Assembly: GCF_000877395.1 (NCBI RefSeq) | Contig: NZ_JYFE01000060.1 | Coordinates: 186,001-250,000 of the forward strand | From: Jannaschia aquimarina | Lineage (GTDB): Bacteria; Pseudomonadota; Alphaproteobacteria; Rhodobacterales; Rhodobacteraceae | DNA: 64,000 nucleotides | Direction of reading: 5' to 3' | Position numbers and translations under genes: made by a program | Part shown: in pieces, positions 1 to 8,210 of the stretch | Layout of the letters: every line of letters begins with the position of its first letter | Numbering within the stretch: position 1 is the stretch's first letter | The notes under the pieces: generated by a model | Told to the model about the DNA's origin: nothing | What the model saw: only the letters and a program-made list of their open reading frames with translations | Database searches by the model: none

Positions 1-373
1 GACCGATATCCGAAAGGGCGGCGTCCACCATGGCCCGGCGTTCGGCCCGCGATCCGCCCCGTGGTAATCCGAACGCGAGGTTGGAGGCGACGTTCAGGTG
101 CGGGAACAGCAGGGGGTCCTGATACAGGATGCCGATGTGGCGGGCCTCGGGCGGGAAGCCGTCCAGTTCGCGCCCCGCTAGAAGGACCCGGCCTGTCTGT
201 GAGAAGCCGGGGGCAAGATCTCCCATCACCGCCGACAGGATCGTGGACTTGCCGGATCCGGACGGCCCCATCAGCGTCAGCACCTCGCCCGGCGCCACGC
301 TGGCCGAGACCTGCGCGACCACGCGACCGTCGTGGGATACGGTCAGATCCTCAAGTGTCAGGCCGCTATTCAC
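1..373 (-). CDS. ABC transporter ATP-binding protein, YnjD-like (3' end outside window)
   Basis: This is the nucleotide-binding subunit of an ABC importer; the C-terminal half, with the signature and Walker B motifs, lies beyond the left edge. A GTG start at 373 gives a protein beginning VNSGLTLEDL, with a clean Walker A (GPSGSGKST, about residues 36-44) and a Q-loop region (ILYQDPLLFPHL). The start overlaps the 3' end of the upstream permease gene by 8 bases, so the two are translationally coupled. Together with the permease and binding protein it forms a YnjBCD-type system. The family's substrate is not settled; thiamine or another small cofactor or sugar is only a guess. Confidence 0.88.
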   Translation of the reverse strand, partial: MNSGLTLEDLTVSHDGRVVAQVSASVAPGEVLTLMGPSGSGKSTILSAVMGDLAPGFSQTGRVLLAGRELDGFPPEARHIGILYQDPLLFPHLNVASNLAFGLPRGGSRAERRAMVDAALSDIG

Positions 374-2033
374 GGCGCATGCCCAGGCGATTGCGGAAGA
401 GGATGGCCGGGATCGCGAGGGCCAGCGCAAAGGGCAGAAGCGCGGCCGCCGTCTGGCCCAGACCCCAGACCCCGATCGCCCTCCGGTCGCCGCCGGATGC
501 CAGCGCGACCGCCTCGGTCGCCAGTGTCGGCACGCGGCCACCGCCCAGCAGCAACGTTGGGAGATATTGTCCGACGCTCACGGCGAACCCGACGGCGCAA
601 GCGGTGAGCACGGGGGCCAGGAGCATTGGCAGCCTGAGGCGCCAGAGCGTCCGCTCCGCCCCCGCCCCCAACCCTGCCGCGACCCGGGCGTAGCGTGGAT
701 CCCAGGCGCGGAACGGACCGGACAGGGACAGGAAGACATAGGGCAGGACGAAGACCACATGTGCAGCGATCACGAGCGCCAGGCCGGGATCCCCTCCCAG
801 CCAGAGCGGAAGGATCTGGAGGCCCGGCAGAAACGCGATCTGCGGCACGATCAGGGGAAGATAGAGAAGCCAGAGCGCGCGGCTGGAGGCCGTGATGCCG
901 TGACGATGCTCGGCCTCGAGGCAGCCGATGGTGAAGATTAGAGAGATGAAGGTGGCGGAGAGCGCGATGAAGGCCGTCGTGAGTGCCGTGTCCGCCATCG
1001 CAGGCCCGAAGCGCATCCAGCTTCGCAGCGTGACGGCTTCGGGTGCGAGGTCCGGAAAGGACCATCGCGCCGCGACCGACCAGATCGCGAGCGCTGCTAT
1101 GCTGGAAAAGACCGCGACGGCCGATGCGGCACCAAGGGCAAGCCCCGCGACTCGCAAGCTCCGCTCCGGCAGTCTTGCCGCGGACCAGACCATGCGCTTG
1201 CCCAAGAGGGAGGTCAGGCGCTCGAACGCCAACCAGACGGCCAGTGCGAAAAGGACGAGGGCGAGCTGGATCACGGCCGCCGCCGCCGCCGTCGCCCGCA
1301 AGGCCAGATCGGGGTCCATCATCCAGCGCGCGATCTGAACCGACAGGGTCGGTGGCGTGGAGGGCCCGAGGATGGCCGCCATGTCGACATTCGTCATGCC
1401 GTAGACCAGCACGACCATCACCGGCAGGCGGATCCGGGAATAGAGATCGGGAAACACGGCCAATAGCCATCCGACGACGCGCCCGCGCCCCAGGCTACGC
1501 GCGACCGCGAGCCTGGGCTTTGCGGAGAGTTGCGGCAGCGCCGCCAACGCCATCAGCAGGAGAAAGGGAACCTCCTTGGCGATCAGGCCCAGGGCGAGCG
1601 ACAGGCCCAGCGGATCCTGGAGGATCAGGAGATCCGGCGGCCGGTCCCATCCGAGGGCCTGTGCCGGAAGCCGTGCGATCCAGCCCGAGGGCGCGATGAC
1701 GAAGGCGAGGCCGAGCGCCGTCGCCGCGTGAGGCACCGCCAGAAGCGGAGAGAGGAGCCGTTCCAGCCACGCAAAGGCGCGCGTCCCATGCCATGCCGCC
1801 AGAACCAGTGCGACGATGGCAAGCGCACCCAGTGTCGAGATCATCCCCGACAGGAGGGAGACGGTCGCCGCGCGGGCAAGGCCGGGCCAGGAGAACGCCT
1901 CCCGAAAGGGATCCAGCGAAAAACCGTCCCGCAGCGGCCCGATGCCGAAGGCGGGCAACAGCGTCCCCAGAAGCCCGGCCAGAACCGGGCCGACCAGGAC
2001 CAGCGCGGTCAGGAGCGGCAGAGGCCGCAGCAC
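366..2033 (-). CDS. ynjC: ABC transporter permease, double-length, YnjC-like
   Basis: This 555-residue inner-membrane protein is about twice the length of a single permease. It carries two binding-protein-dependent transport domains, one in each half (a coupling-loop-like segment ARSLGRGRVVGW near residue 178 and ARVAAGLGAGAERTLW near 448), like the YnjC and ThiP/FbpB type. About 12 membrane segments are visible. It starts at GTG 2033, four bases past the stop of the binding-protein gene, and overlaps the ATPase gene at its end, so all three form one operon. Substrate unknown. Confidence 0.85.
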   Translation of the reverse strand: MLRPLPLLTALVLVGPVLAGLLGTLLPAFGIGPLRDGFSLDPFREAFSWPGLARAATVSLLSGMISTLGALAIVALVLAAWHGTRAFAWLERLLSPLLAVPHAATALGLAFVIAPSGWIARLPAQALGWDRPPDLLILQDPLGLSLALGLIAKEVPFLLLMALAALPQLSAKPRLAVARSLGRGRVVGWLLAVFPDLYSRIRLPVMVVLVYGMTNVDMAAILGPSTPPTLSVQIARWMMDPDLALRATAAAAAVIQLALVLFALAVWLAFERLTSLLGKRMVWSAARLPERSLRVAGLALGAASAVAVFSSIAALAIWSVAARWSFPDLAPEAVTLRSWMRFGPAMADTALTTAFIALSATFISLIFTIGCLEAEHRHGITASSRALWLLYLPLIVPQIAFLPGLQILPLWLGGDPGLALVIAAHVVFVLPYVFLSLSGPFRAWDPRYARVAAGLGAGAERTLWRLRLPMLLAPVLTACAVGFAVSVGQYLPTLLLGGGRVPTLATEAVALASGGDRRAIGVWGLGQTAAALLPFALALAIPAILFRNRLGMRRE

Positions 2034-2036
2034 GTC

Positions 2037-3227
2037 CTACTGCGCGACGCCGAAGCGAGCGGTCCAGTCCTCTGCCAGACGCTCCGCCCAGCTTGGATGG
2101 GGTTCGGGCAGGGCCTGGCCCAGTTCATCGGGTGACAGCGTCGCGATCCCGAGTTCGAGCGCGTCGAACGCGGCGCGGTCGGCTTCGGGCAACTTGTCCA
2201 TGGCGAGCACCGTGCCGTAGCCGAGGATATCCGGATCCTGCGCACGCAATTGCGCCTCAGGCGACAGGAGGATGTTCGCCACGACCATGGCACCTTCCTT
2301 CGACGACGAATTGTAGGGGATCGCGACGAAGCTGGCATTGCCCAGCGTGCCGCCGTCCAGCACGTAGGTGCGGACGGTTTCCGGAAGTTGGAAATTGGCG
2401 ATGGCCGCCGTCGCCTCGCCCGGCGAGAAGCTGATGGCGAGGTCGATTTCCCCGTCGTTCATGAGTTGCCATTGCCGCGGTCCGGTCTGCGGATAGGCGC
2501 GGCCTTCGCGCCAGAGCAGCGGGGTCAGCTCTTCCATGAAGGCCCAGAGCGGGGCGGTGACATCCGCGTAGTCGCCGCCGACAGGGTCGGACAGGCGATC
2601 CGGATCCGGGGCGAGTTCGAGCAGCATCTGCTTGAGGAAGGTCGTCCCGAGGAAGTCGGGCGGCTGTGGAAAGGCAAGCCGTCCGGGATTGGCGCGCGCC
2701 CAGTCCAGCATCGCCTCCGCGCTGCGTGGCGGATCGGTGAGCCGGGCGGTGTCGTGGACGAATACGACCTGCGCCATGGCCCATGGGCTTTCGTAGCCTT
2801 CGGTCGGGATCGTGAAATCGGTGGTGACGGTCTTGCCCTCGACATCGACATACTGCCAGTTGGGCAGCGCCTCGGCGAAGGGACCGAACAGAAGGCCGGC
2901 TTCCTTCATGGCGGCGAAATTGGCGCCGTTGATCCAGATGAGGTCGACCGACCCGCCCTCGTCCCGGCCCGCCTGTTGTTCGGCGAGGACGGCGGAAACC
3001 GCATTGGCGGTGTCGTCCAACTTGACGTGGCGCAGGTCGACACCCTGCTCGGCGGCCTGCTCTCTGATCCAGGCGATGAAGTCGTTCGTCGCCGTCGAGC
3101 CGCCCCAGGCGTGCCAATGGACCACCTGTCCCTCGGCGGCGGCGGTCACGGAGGCCCAATCCGTCGGATCGGGATCGGCAAGGGCCGGGGCCGCGAGGAA
3201 GGGAAGCAGGGCGAGGAAACGGCGCAT
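2037..3227 (-). CDS. ynjB: ABC transporter substrate-binding protein, YnjB-like
   Basis: This is the periplasmic binding component of the importer encoded with the two following genes. I chose the ATG at 3227 (MRRFLALLPFLAAPALA) because it gives a clear Sec signal peptide; the frame stays open upstream but that part does not look like protein. The mature protein (396 aa with signal) starts with a stretch containing VVHWHAWGGS, typical of the YnjB family, and has the overall look of an iron/thiamine/polyamine-type binding protein. It heads the operon and is divergent from the FAH-TRAP operon across a 167 bp gap. Confidence 0.85.
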   Translation of the reverse strand: MRRFLALLPFLAAPALADPDPTDWASVTAAAEGQVVHWHAWGGSTATNDFIAWIREQAAEQGVDLRHVKLDDTANAVSAVLAEQQAGRDEGGSVDLIWINGANFAAMKEAGLLFGPFAEALPNWQYVDVEGKTVTTDFTIPTEGYESPWAMAQVVFVHDTARLTDPPRSAEAMLDWARANPGRLAFPQPPDFLGTTFLKQMLLELAPDPDRLSDPVGGDYADVTAPLWAFMEELTPLLWREGRAYPQTGPRQWQLMNDGEIDLAISFSPGEATAAIANFQLPETVRTYVLDGGTLGNASFVAIPYNSSSKEGAMVVANILLSPEAQLRAQDPDILGYGTVLAMDKLPEADRAAFDALELGIATLSPDELGQALPEPHPSWAERLAEDWTARFGVAQ

Positions 3228-3394
3228 CGGGCACTCCGGTCGGGACAGATTGGCGGAGACTTGTCGCCCCGTCCTGCGGGGGTCAAGCCGGGTCCCGCGC
3301 CCTCGCGCTCTCGTGACCGGCGCGGAGTGGCTTGCGGTTCGACCAAACTCGGCCATTGTCCGGAGCACCAGTCAGAGAGGGGATTGTCTGGCCC

Positions 3395-4084
3395 ATGACC
3401 GACTTCCTGTTCGATCCGCCCGAACCAGTGGCCTTGTCCCTTGCCGGCGGGTCCGCCCGGATCCCGGTCCGGCGCATCTTCTGTGTCGGGCGCAATTACG
3501 CGGCCCACGCCGCGGAGATGGGAGCGGAGGTCGATCGGGAGGCGCCGTTCTATTTCACCAAGTCCGCGCCGCACCTGCGGGCCGGGGGCGGAACGGTCGC
3601 CTATCCGCCCGGGACCGACGACTACCATCATGAGATGGAACTGGCCGTGGTTCTGGGCGCGCATGCCTACCGGGTGACACCAGCGGACGCGATGGACGTG
3701 GTGCTTGGCGCCGCCTGCGCGCTGGACATGACCCGCCGTGATCGACAGGCCGAGGCCAAGGAGAAGCGCAGGCCCTGGGATGTCGGCAAGGATGTCGAGG
3801 GATCTGCCATTCTGGGCGAGGTCACGCGCGGCTTCGTCCCTGAAGGACAGTGCATCCGCCTTAGCGTCAACGGAGAAATCAGGCAGGATGCGCGTCTGTC
3901 CGAGATGGTTCATTCCGTGCCCGAGATCATCGCGGACCTGTCCCGCCTCTATCACCTCGCGCCCGGCGACGTGATCCTGACGGGGACGCCGGCCGGTGTG
4001 GGCGCGGTCCAACCCGGCGATGTGCTCGACGGGTCGATCGAGGGCCTGACGCCGCTGCACGTCACGATCGGGTCCAAGACGTAA
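3395..4084 (+). CDS. Fumarylacetoacetate hydrolase (FAH) family protein
   Basis: A 229-residue protein of the FAH superfamily, whose members hydrolyse or decarboxylate 2-oxo and acylpyruvate-type acids using a divalent metal. Visible motifs are RIFCVGRNYAAHAAEMG near residue 26, the metal-ligand region HHEMELAVVLG near residue 78 and the C-terminal LTGTPAGVGAVQPGD. The ATG at 3395 follows a GAGAGGGG ribosome-binding site; an upstream in-frame extension lacks one. It is first in a run with a TRAP transporter and an SDR, suggesting it works on the imported acid or a product of it. The exact reaction cannot be read from sequence. Confidence 0.85.
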   Translation: MTDFLFDPPEPVALSLAGGSARIPVRRIFCVGRNYAAHAAEMGAEVDREAPFYFTKSAPHLRAGGGTVAYPPGTDDYHHEMELAVVLGAHAYRVTPADAMDVVLGAACALDMTRRDRQAEAKEKRRPWDVGKDVEGSAILGEVTRGFVPEGQCIRLSVNGEIRQDARLSEMVHSVPEIIADLSRLYHLAPGDVILTGTPAGVGAVQPGDVLDGSIEGLTPLHVTIGSKT

Positions 4085-4165
4085 CAGACGCTCGACAGGA
4101 CGCGTGGGTGCTGTAACTTCCGACGGGTAAGGCGCCGAAGCGCGCCACACCAAGGGAGGAATGAC

Positions 4166-5209
4166 ATGACCAATCGCAGGACCGTTCTCGCCGCCGCCGC
4201 GCTGGCGCTGACCGGGCTACCCGCTGCCGCGCAGGAGGTGACGCTCAAGCTGCACCAGTTCCTGCCCGCGCAGGCCAATGTGCCGATGCTGATCCTGGAC
4301 GTCTGGGCCGACAATGTCGAAGCGGCGTCGAACGGCCGTATCGAGGTGGAGCGCTATCCCTCCATGCAGCTGGGCGGCGTGCCGCCAGAGCTCATGGATC
4401 AGGCCATCGACGGTGTCGCCGATGTAGTCTGGACGGTCGTCGGCTACACGCCCGGCCGCTTCCCCAGGACCGAGGTCTTCGAGTTGCCCTTCATGACCGA
4501 GGATGCCCGTGCCACGTCCTATGCGTACTGGAAGCTCTTCGAGGAGGAGATGGGTGAGGATTTCCCGGGCGTGGAAATCCTGGGCACATGGGTTCACGGC
4601 CCCGGCATGTTCCACACGGCCGATCCCGTCGAGAACCCGGAAGACCTGCAGGGCATGAAGATCCGCGGTGGCGGCCGTCTGGTCAACGCCATGCTGGAGC
4701 GGTTGGGCGCAGAGCCCATCGGCATGCCCGTCCCGGCCATCCCCGAAGCCCTGTCCAAGGGCGTGATCGACGGCACGACCATTCCGTGGGAGGTGACCCC
4801 TGCCATCCGCGTGCCGGAACTGGTCGAGTTCCACACCGAATTCGAGGGCCCCGCCCTCTATAACCTGACCTTCGTGCTGGCCATGAACGAGGGCACCTAT
4901 GACGGGTTGCCCGACGACCTGAAGCAGATCATCGACGAGCAGTCGGGCCAGGCCTTCAGCATCTTCGCGGGCGGGACGCAGGCGGATGCCGACGGTCCGG
5001 CGCGGCAGGTCGCGGTCGATAACGGCAACGAGATCGTCACCATCTCGTCCGAGCAGGCCGAAGCCTGGCGTGAAGCCGCGCAACCCATCTACGATGAATG
5101 GATCGCCGAGATGGAGGGCAAGGGGATCGACGGCCAGGCACTAATCGACCGCGCGCGTGCGTTGATGGAGGAGTATGACTCCTCCCTCGACACCTACGCG
5201 CCGCTCTGA
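4166..5209 (+). CDS. dctP: TRAP transporter substrate-binding protein (DctP family)
   Basis: This 347-residue periplasmic binding protein has a signal peptide (cleavage near AAAQ-EV, residue 23) and the DctP layout: LKLHQFLPAQ at the mature start, GRIEVERYPSMQLGG, a central GMKIRGGGR segment containing the Arg that usually binds a substrate carboxylate, and an Ile-Pro-Trp-Glu segment. It has a good GGGAGGA ribosome-binding site. It delivers its ligand, probably an organic acid, to the DctQM permease encoded next. A strong hairpin separates it from dctQ. Confidence 0.93.
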   Translation: MTNRRTVLAAAALALTGLPAAAQEVTLKLHQFLPAQANVPMLILDVWADNVEAASNGRIEVERYPSMQLGGVPPELMDQAIDGVADVVWTVVGYTPGRFPRTEVFELPFMTEDARATSYAYWKLFEEEMGEDFPGVEILGTWVHGPGMFHTADPVENPEDLQGMKIRGGGRLVNAMLERLGAEPIGMPVPAIPEALSKGVIDGTTIPWEVTPAIRVPELVEFHTEFEGPALYNLTFVLAMNEGTYDGLPDDLKQIIDEQSGQAFSIFAGGTQADADGPARQVAVDNGNEIVTISSEQAEAWREAAQPIYDEWIAEMEGKGIDGQALIDRARALMEEYDSSLDTYAPL

Positions 5210-5219
5210 CTTCATGACC

Positions 5220-5245
5220 GGCGTGGGCCTTCGGTGGCCCACGCC
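5220..5245 (+). other. Intercistronic hairpin after dctP
   Basis: A perfect inverted repeat with 10-bp arms (GGCGTGGGCC at 5220-5229 and GGCCCACGCC at 5236-5245) and a 6-base loop lies 10 bases after the dctP stop codon. No T-run follows, so it probably acts as a processing or mRNA-stabilising barrier, or a leaky terminator, keeping binding-protein transcript above permease transcript. That role is inferred by analogy with other binding-protein operons. Confidence 0.7.
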
Positions 5246-5305
5246 GACCTTGCGCTTGCCCGGCTCGGCGGAGAGCCGCTAGGTCCGGGCGAAGGGGGAT
5301 CGCTC

Positions 5306-5884
5306 ATGCACCGTTTCTTCCTGACGCTCGCGCGCGCCATGGCGCTGGCGGGCGGGGCGATGCTGCTCCTGCTGATCCTGATGACCTGCGTCTCGATCCT
5401 CGGGCGGGAGTTGAACGAGATCCTGCAGGCGGATGGGTTGCGCAGTTCGGCCATCGGACGCTGGCTTCTGGACGAGCTGGGCGTCGGCGCCATCGACGGC
5501 GATTTCGAGTTGCTGGAGGCGGGCATGGCCTTCACCATCTTCGCCTTCCTTCCGTTGACCCAAATCACGCTCGGACATGCCAGCGTCGATGTCTTCGCCG
5601 ACCGGTTGCCGCCCGCGTGGAACCGATGGTTCGCGGTCGTGATCGAGGTCGTCTTCGCGGCCGTCCTGATCCTGATCGCCTGGCAGCTTTTCCTCGGGAT
5701 GCTGTCCAAGCTGAATTCGGGCCAGACGACCATGCGGCTCGAGTTTCCGGTCTGGTGGAGCTACCTTCTGGCGGTTCCGCCCGCGTTCCAGGCCGCCACG
5801 ACCGCGATCTGGTGCGCCTGGGCGCGTCTGGTCGAGGCACGGACCGGTCGGATCATCCTGACCGAGGCGGAGGGCGGGCATTGA
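5306..5884 (+). CDS. dctQ: TRAP transporter small permease (DctQ family)
   Basis: This 192-residue inner-membrane protein has the four membrane segments of the DctQ family. The ATG at 5306 follows a GAAGGGGGA ribosome-binding site; the frame is open 24 codons further upstream, but that stretch is the intercistronic hairpin and is unlikely to be translated. The loop after the first helix (residues 32-60) is somewhat long. The stop codon overlaps the TTG start of dctM (TTGA), giving tight coupling with its partner subunit. Confidence 0.88.
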   Translation: MHRFFLTLARAMALAGGAMLLLLILMTCVSILGRELNEILQADGLRSSAIGRWLLDELGVGAIDGDFELLEAGMAFTIFAFLPLTQITLGHASVDVFADRLPPAWNRWFAVVIEVVFAAVLILIAWQLFLGMLSKLNSGQTTMRLEFPVWWSYLLAVPPAFQAATTAIWCAWARLVEARTGRIILTEAEGGH

Positions 5885-7410
5885 GCGACTTCGTTCTCGG
5901 CGCGCTGTCCTTTCCGGCGCTGCTGACGCTGATCTTCCTTCGGGTTCCGATCGGGCTGGCGATGTTCCTTGCCGGGCTCGTCGGGCTGATCATCGTTACC
6001 GGGGATGTGACGGTCCCCTTCGCACGGCTGAAGTCGGAGACCTACACGACCTTCTCGAACTATTCGCTGTCGATCGTGCCGATGTTCCTGCTGATGGGGT
6101 ATTTCGCCACGCTGGGCGGCATGTCGACGGCGTTGTTCAAGGCGGCCGAATCCTTTCTCGGACATCGAAAGGGGGGCGTCGCCATGGCGGCGGTCGGGGC
6201 GTGCGGTGGCTTCGGCGCGATCTGCGGCTCGTCGCTTGCGACGGCGGCCACCATGTCCCGTGTCGCGCTGCCGGAGTTGCGCGCCTACGGCTATTCCGGC
6301 GGCTTCTCGACGGCGACGCTGGCGGCGGGCGGGACGCTAGGCATCCTGATTCCGCCTTCGGTCGTGCTGGTGATCTATGCGATCCTGACCGAGCAGAACA
6401 TCGCCAAGCTGTTCCTCGCCGCATTCCTGCCGGGTGTGCTGGCGGCCCTGGGCTATGTGCTGGTCATCTCGATCTATGTGCGCGTGAACCCCGGAGCGGC
6501 GGGCCTGCGCGACCGGGTGCCATGGGGCGACCGGATGCGCGCGCTGGTGGCGGTCTGGCCGGTCCTTCTGGTGTTCCTCGCCGTGGTCGGTGGCATATAT
6601 GGCGGGCTGTTCACGCCGACCGAAGGCGCGGCAGTCGGCGCGTTGGGCACCGGACTGATCGCGCTGGCGAATGGCGGCCTGACCTGGTCGACCCTCGGCG
6701 AAAGCTTCACCTCGACCGCGCGGGCCTCGGCGATGATCTTCTTCATCGTCCTGGGCGCGGCTTTCTACAACGGCTTCCTCGCGCTGACGGGCGTGCCGCA
6801 GGGCATCGCGGGCTGGGTTGTGGAGGGCGGGTTCAACCCATGGATCGTGCTGATCCTGATCCTGATCTTCTACCTGCTCTTGGGCTGCGTCATGGACAGC
6901 CTGTCGATGATCCTGCTGACGATCCCGATCTTCTGGCCCGTCGTGCAGGAACTGGACTTCGCCTTCGTCACGCTGGCCGAACTGCATGCCACCCGCGCCG
7001 TTCCCGTCATCGCCGAGATCGAAGCCGCTTTGGCGGCGGGCATGGCCCCGCCCGTAGAGATCGCCGCAGAGATGCTGGCCGAGATCAAGGCGGCGCTGGC
7101 TCAGGGGGCGGAGCTGACACGCGACCAGATCCGCGCGCTGGAATTGCGCCGGGTCAATCAGGGTGCCGTGAACCGCATCAATCAGGAGATGGTGGCGATC
7201 TGGTTCGGGATCCTCGTGCTGATCGTCGTCGAGGTGGGCCTGATCACGCCGCCGGTGGGGATGAACCTCTTCGTCATCAACGCCATGGACCGGGACACGC
7301 CGATGACGGCCACCTACCGGGCCGTGCTCTGGTTCGTCGCATCGGATCTGATCCGGGTGGCGATCCTGCTGGCCTTCCCGATCATCACACTTGTCTTCAT
7401 CGCCATCTGA
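5881..7410 (+). CDS. dctM: TRAP transporter large permease (DctM family) with soluble insert
   Basis: This 509-residue membrane protein is the ion-coupled transport subunit of the TRAP system. It starts at TTG 5881, overlapping the dctQ stop. Typical DctM segments are ICGSSLATAATM near residue 117, GTLGILIPPSVVLVIY near residue 152 and GLITPPVGMNLFVI near residue 455. Unusually, about 80 residues of predicted helical, charged sequence (about 357-436, rich in Ala-Glu-Ile repeats) sit between the segment ending FWPVVQEL and the segment beginning IWFGILVLI, where short DctM proteins have only a short loop. This explains its length compared with the roughly 430 residues usual in the family. Confidence 0.9.
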   Translation: MSDFVLGALSFPALLTLIFLRVPIGLAMFLAGLVGLIIVTGDVTVPFARLKSETYTTFSNYSLSIVPMFLLMGYFATLGGMSTALFKAAESFLGHRKGGVAMAAVGACGGFGAICGSSLATAATMSRVALPELRAYGYSGGFSTATLAAGGTLGILIPPSVVLVIYAILTEQNIAKLFLAAFLPGVLAALGYVLVISIYVRVNPGAAGLRDRVPWGDRMRALVAVWPVLLVFLAVVGGIYGGLFTPTEGAAVGALGTGLIALANGGLTWSTLGESFTSTARASAMIFFIVLGAAFYNGFLALTGVPQGIAGWVVEGGFNPWIVLILILIFYLLLGCVMDSLSMILLTIPIFWPVVQELDFAFVTLAELHATRAVPVIAEIEAALAAGMAPPVEIAAEMLAEIKAALAQGAELTRDQIRALELRRVNQGAVNRINQEMVAIWFGILVLIVVEVGLITPPVGMNLFVINAMDRDTPMTATYRAVLWFVASDLIRVAILLAFPIITLVFIAI

Positions 7411-7421
7411 GGGAGGTCATC

Positions 7422-8180
7422 ATGCGGATCGACGGCACAAGCGCGATCGTCACGGGCGGCGGCAGCGGGCTTGGCGCCGCGACCGCGCGGCACCTGGCGG
7501 CCCGGGGGGCCAAGGTCACCATCCTCGATCATGACGGCGACAAGGCCGAGGCCGTGGCGGCCGAGATTGGCGGACGGGCCGCGCCCTGCGACGTCACCGA
7601 CGAGGCGCGGGTAGAGCGTGCCGTGGCGGCCGCGGCCGATGCCCATGGCACACCGCGCATCGTCGTGAATTGCGCCGGGATCGCGAATGCCGCGCGGATT
7701 GTGAACCGCAAGGGAGAGACCGGGCTCGCCACGTTCCGGCGCGTGATCGAGGTCAACCTGATCGGGAGCTATGCCGTCGCGGCTCATACGATCCGTCTGA
7801 TGCAGGAAGCCGATCCTCTGGACGATGAACGTGGCGTGGTCATCAACACGTCGTCGGCGGCGTATCAGGACGGACAAGTGGGCCAGTCCGCCTATGCTGC
7901 CTCCAAGGGGGCGATCGCTTCGATGTGCCTGCCTCTGGCGCGGGAACTGGCAAAGCCCGGCATCCGCGTCTGCGCCATCGCGCCCGGCCTATTCCATACG
8001 CCGATGATGGAGGCCCTGCCAGAAGAGACCGTTCAGAAGATCACCGCCGATGTGCAGTTCCCGCAGCGTTTGGGCAACCCGCACGAGTTCGCCGCCCTGG
8101 CCGCGCATATCGTCGAGAACCGCTATCTGAACGGAGAGGTCATTCGCATCGACGGGGCGACGCGCCTGCCGCCGCGATAG
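7422..8180 (+). CDS. Short-chain dehydrogenase, 3-hydroxyacyl-CoA dehydrogenase type II-like
   Basis: A 252-residue classical SDR using NAD(P). It shows the cofactor motif TGGGSGLG (residues 11-18), an NNAG-equivalent NCAG near 83, and the catalytic Ser (about 144-145), Tyr158 and Lys162 (YAASK). Aspartate in ILDHD near residue 36 suggests NAD preference. The overall sequence, including PGLFHTPMM and the C-terminal NGEVIRIDGATRLPP, resembles HSD10/3-hydroxyacyl-CoA dehydrogenase type II more than sugar dehydrogenases. It lies 11 bases after dctM with its own GGGAGG site, so its substrate probably derives from the TRAP cargo. Confidence 0.88.
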   Translation: MRIDGTSAIVTGGGSGLGAATARHLAARGAKVTILDHDGDKAEAVAAEIGGRAAPCDVTDEARVERAVAAAADAHGTPRIVVNCAGIANAARIVNRKGETGLATFRRVIEVNLIGSYAVAAHTIRLMQEADPLDDERGVVINTSSAAYQDGQVGQSAYAASKGAIASMCLPLARELAKPGIRVCAIAPGLFHTPMMEALPEETVQKITADVQFPQRLGNPHEFAALAAHIVENRYLNGEVIRIDGATRLPPR

Positions 8181-8210
8181 GCCGGCCACGGGCGCCGAAC
8201 CGCGACCTCG

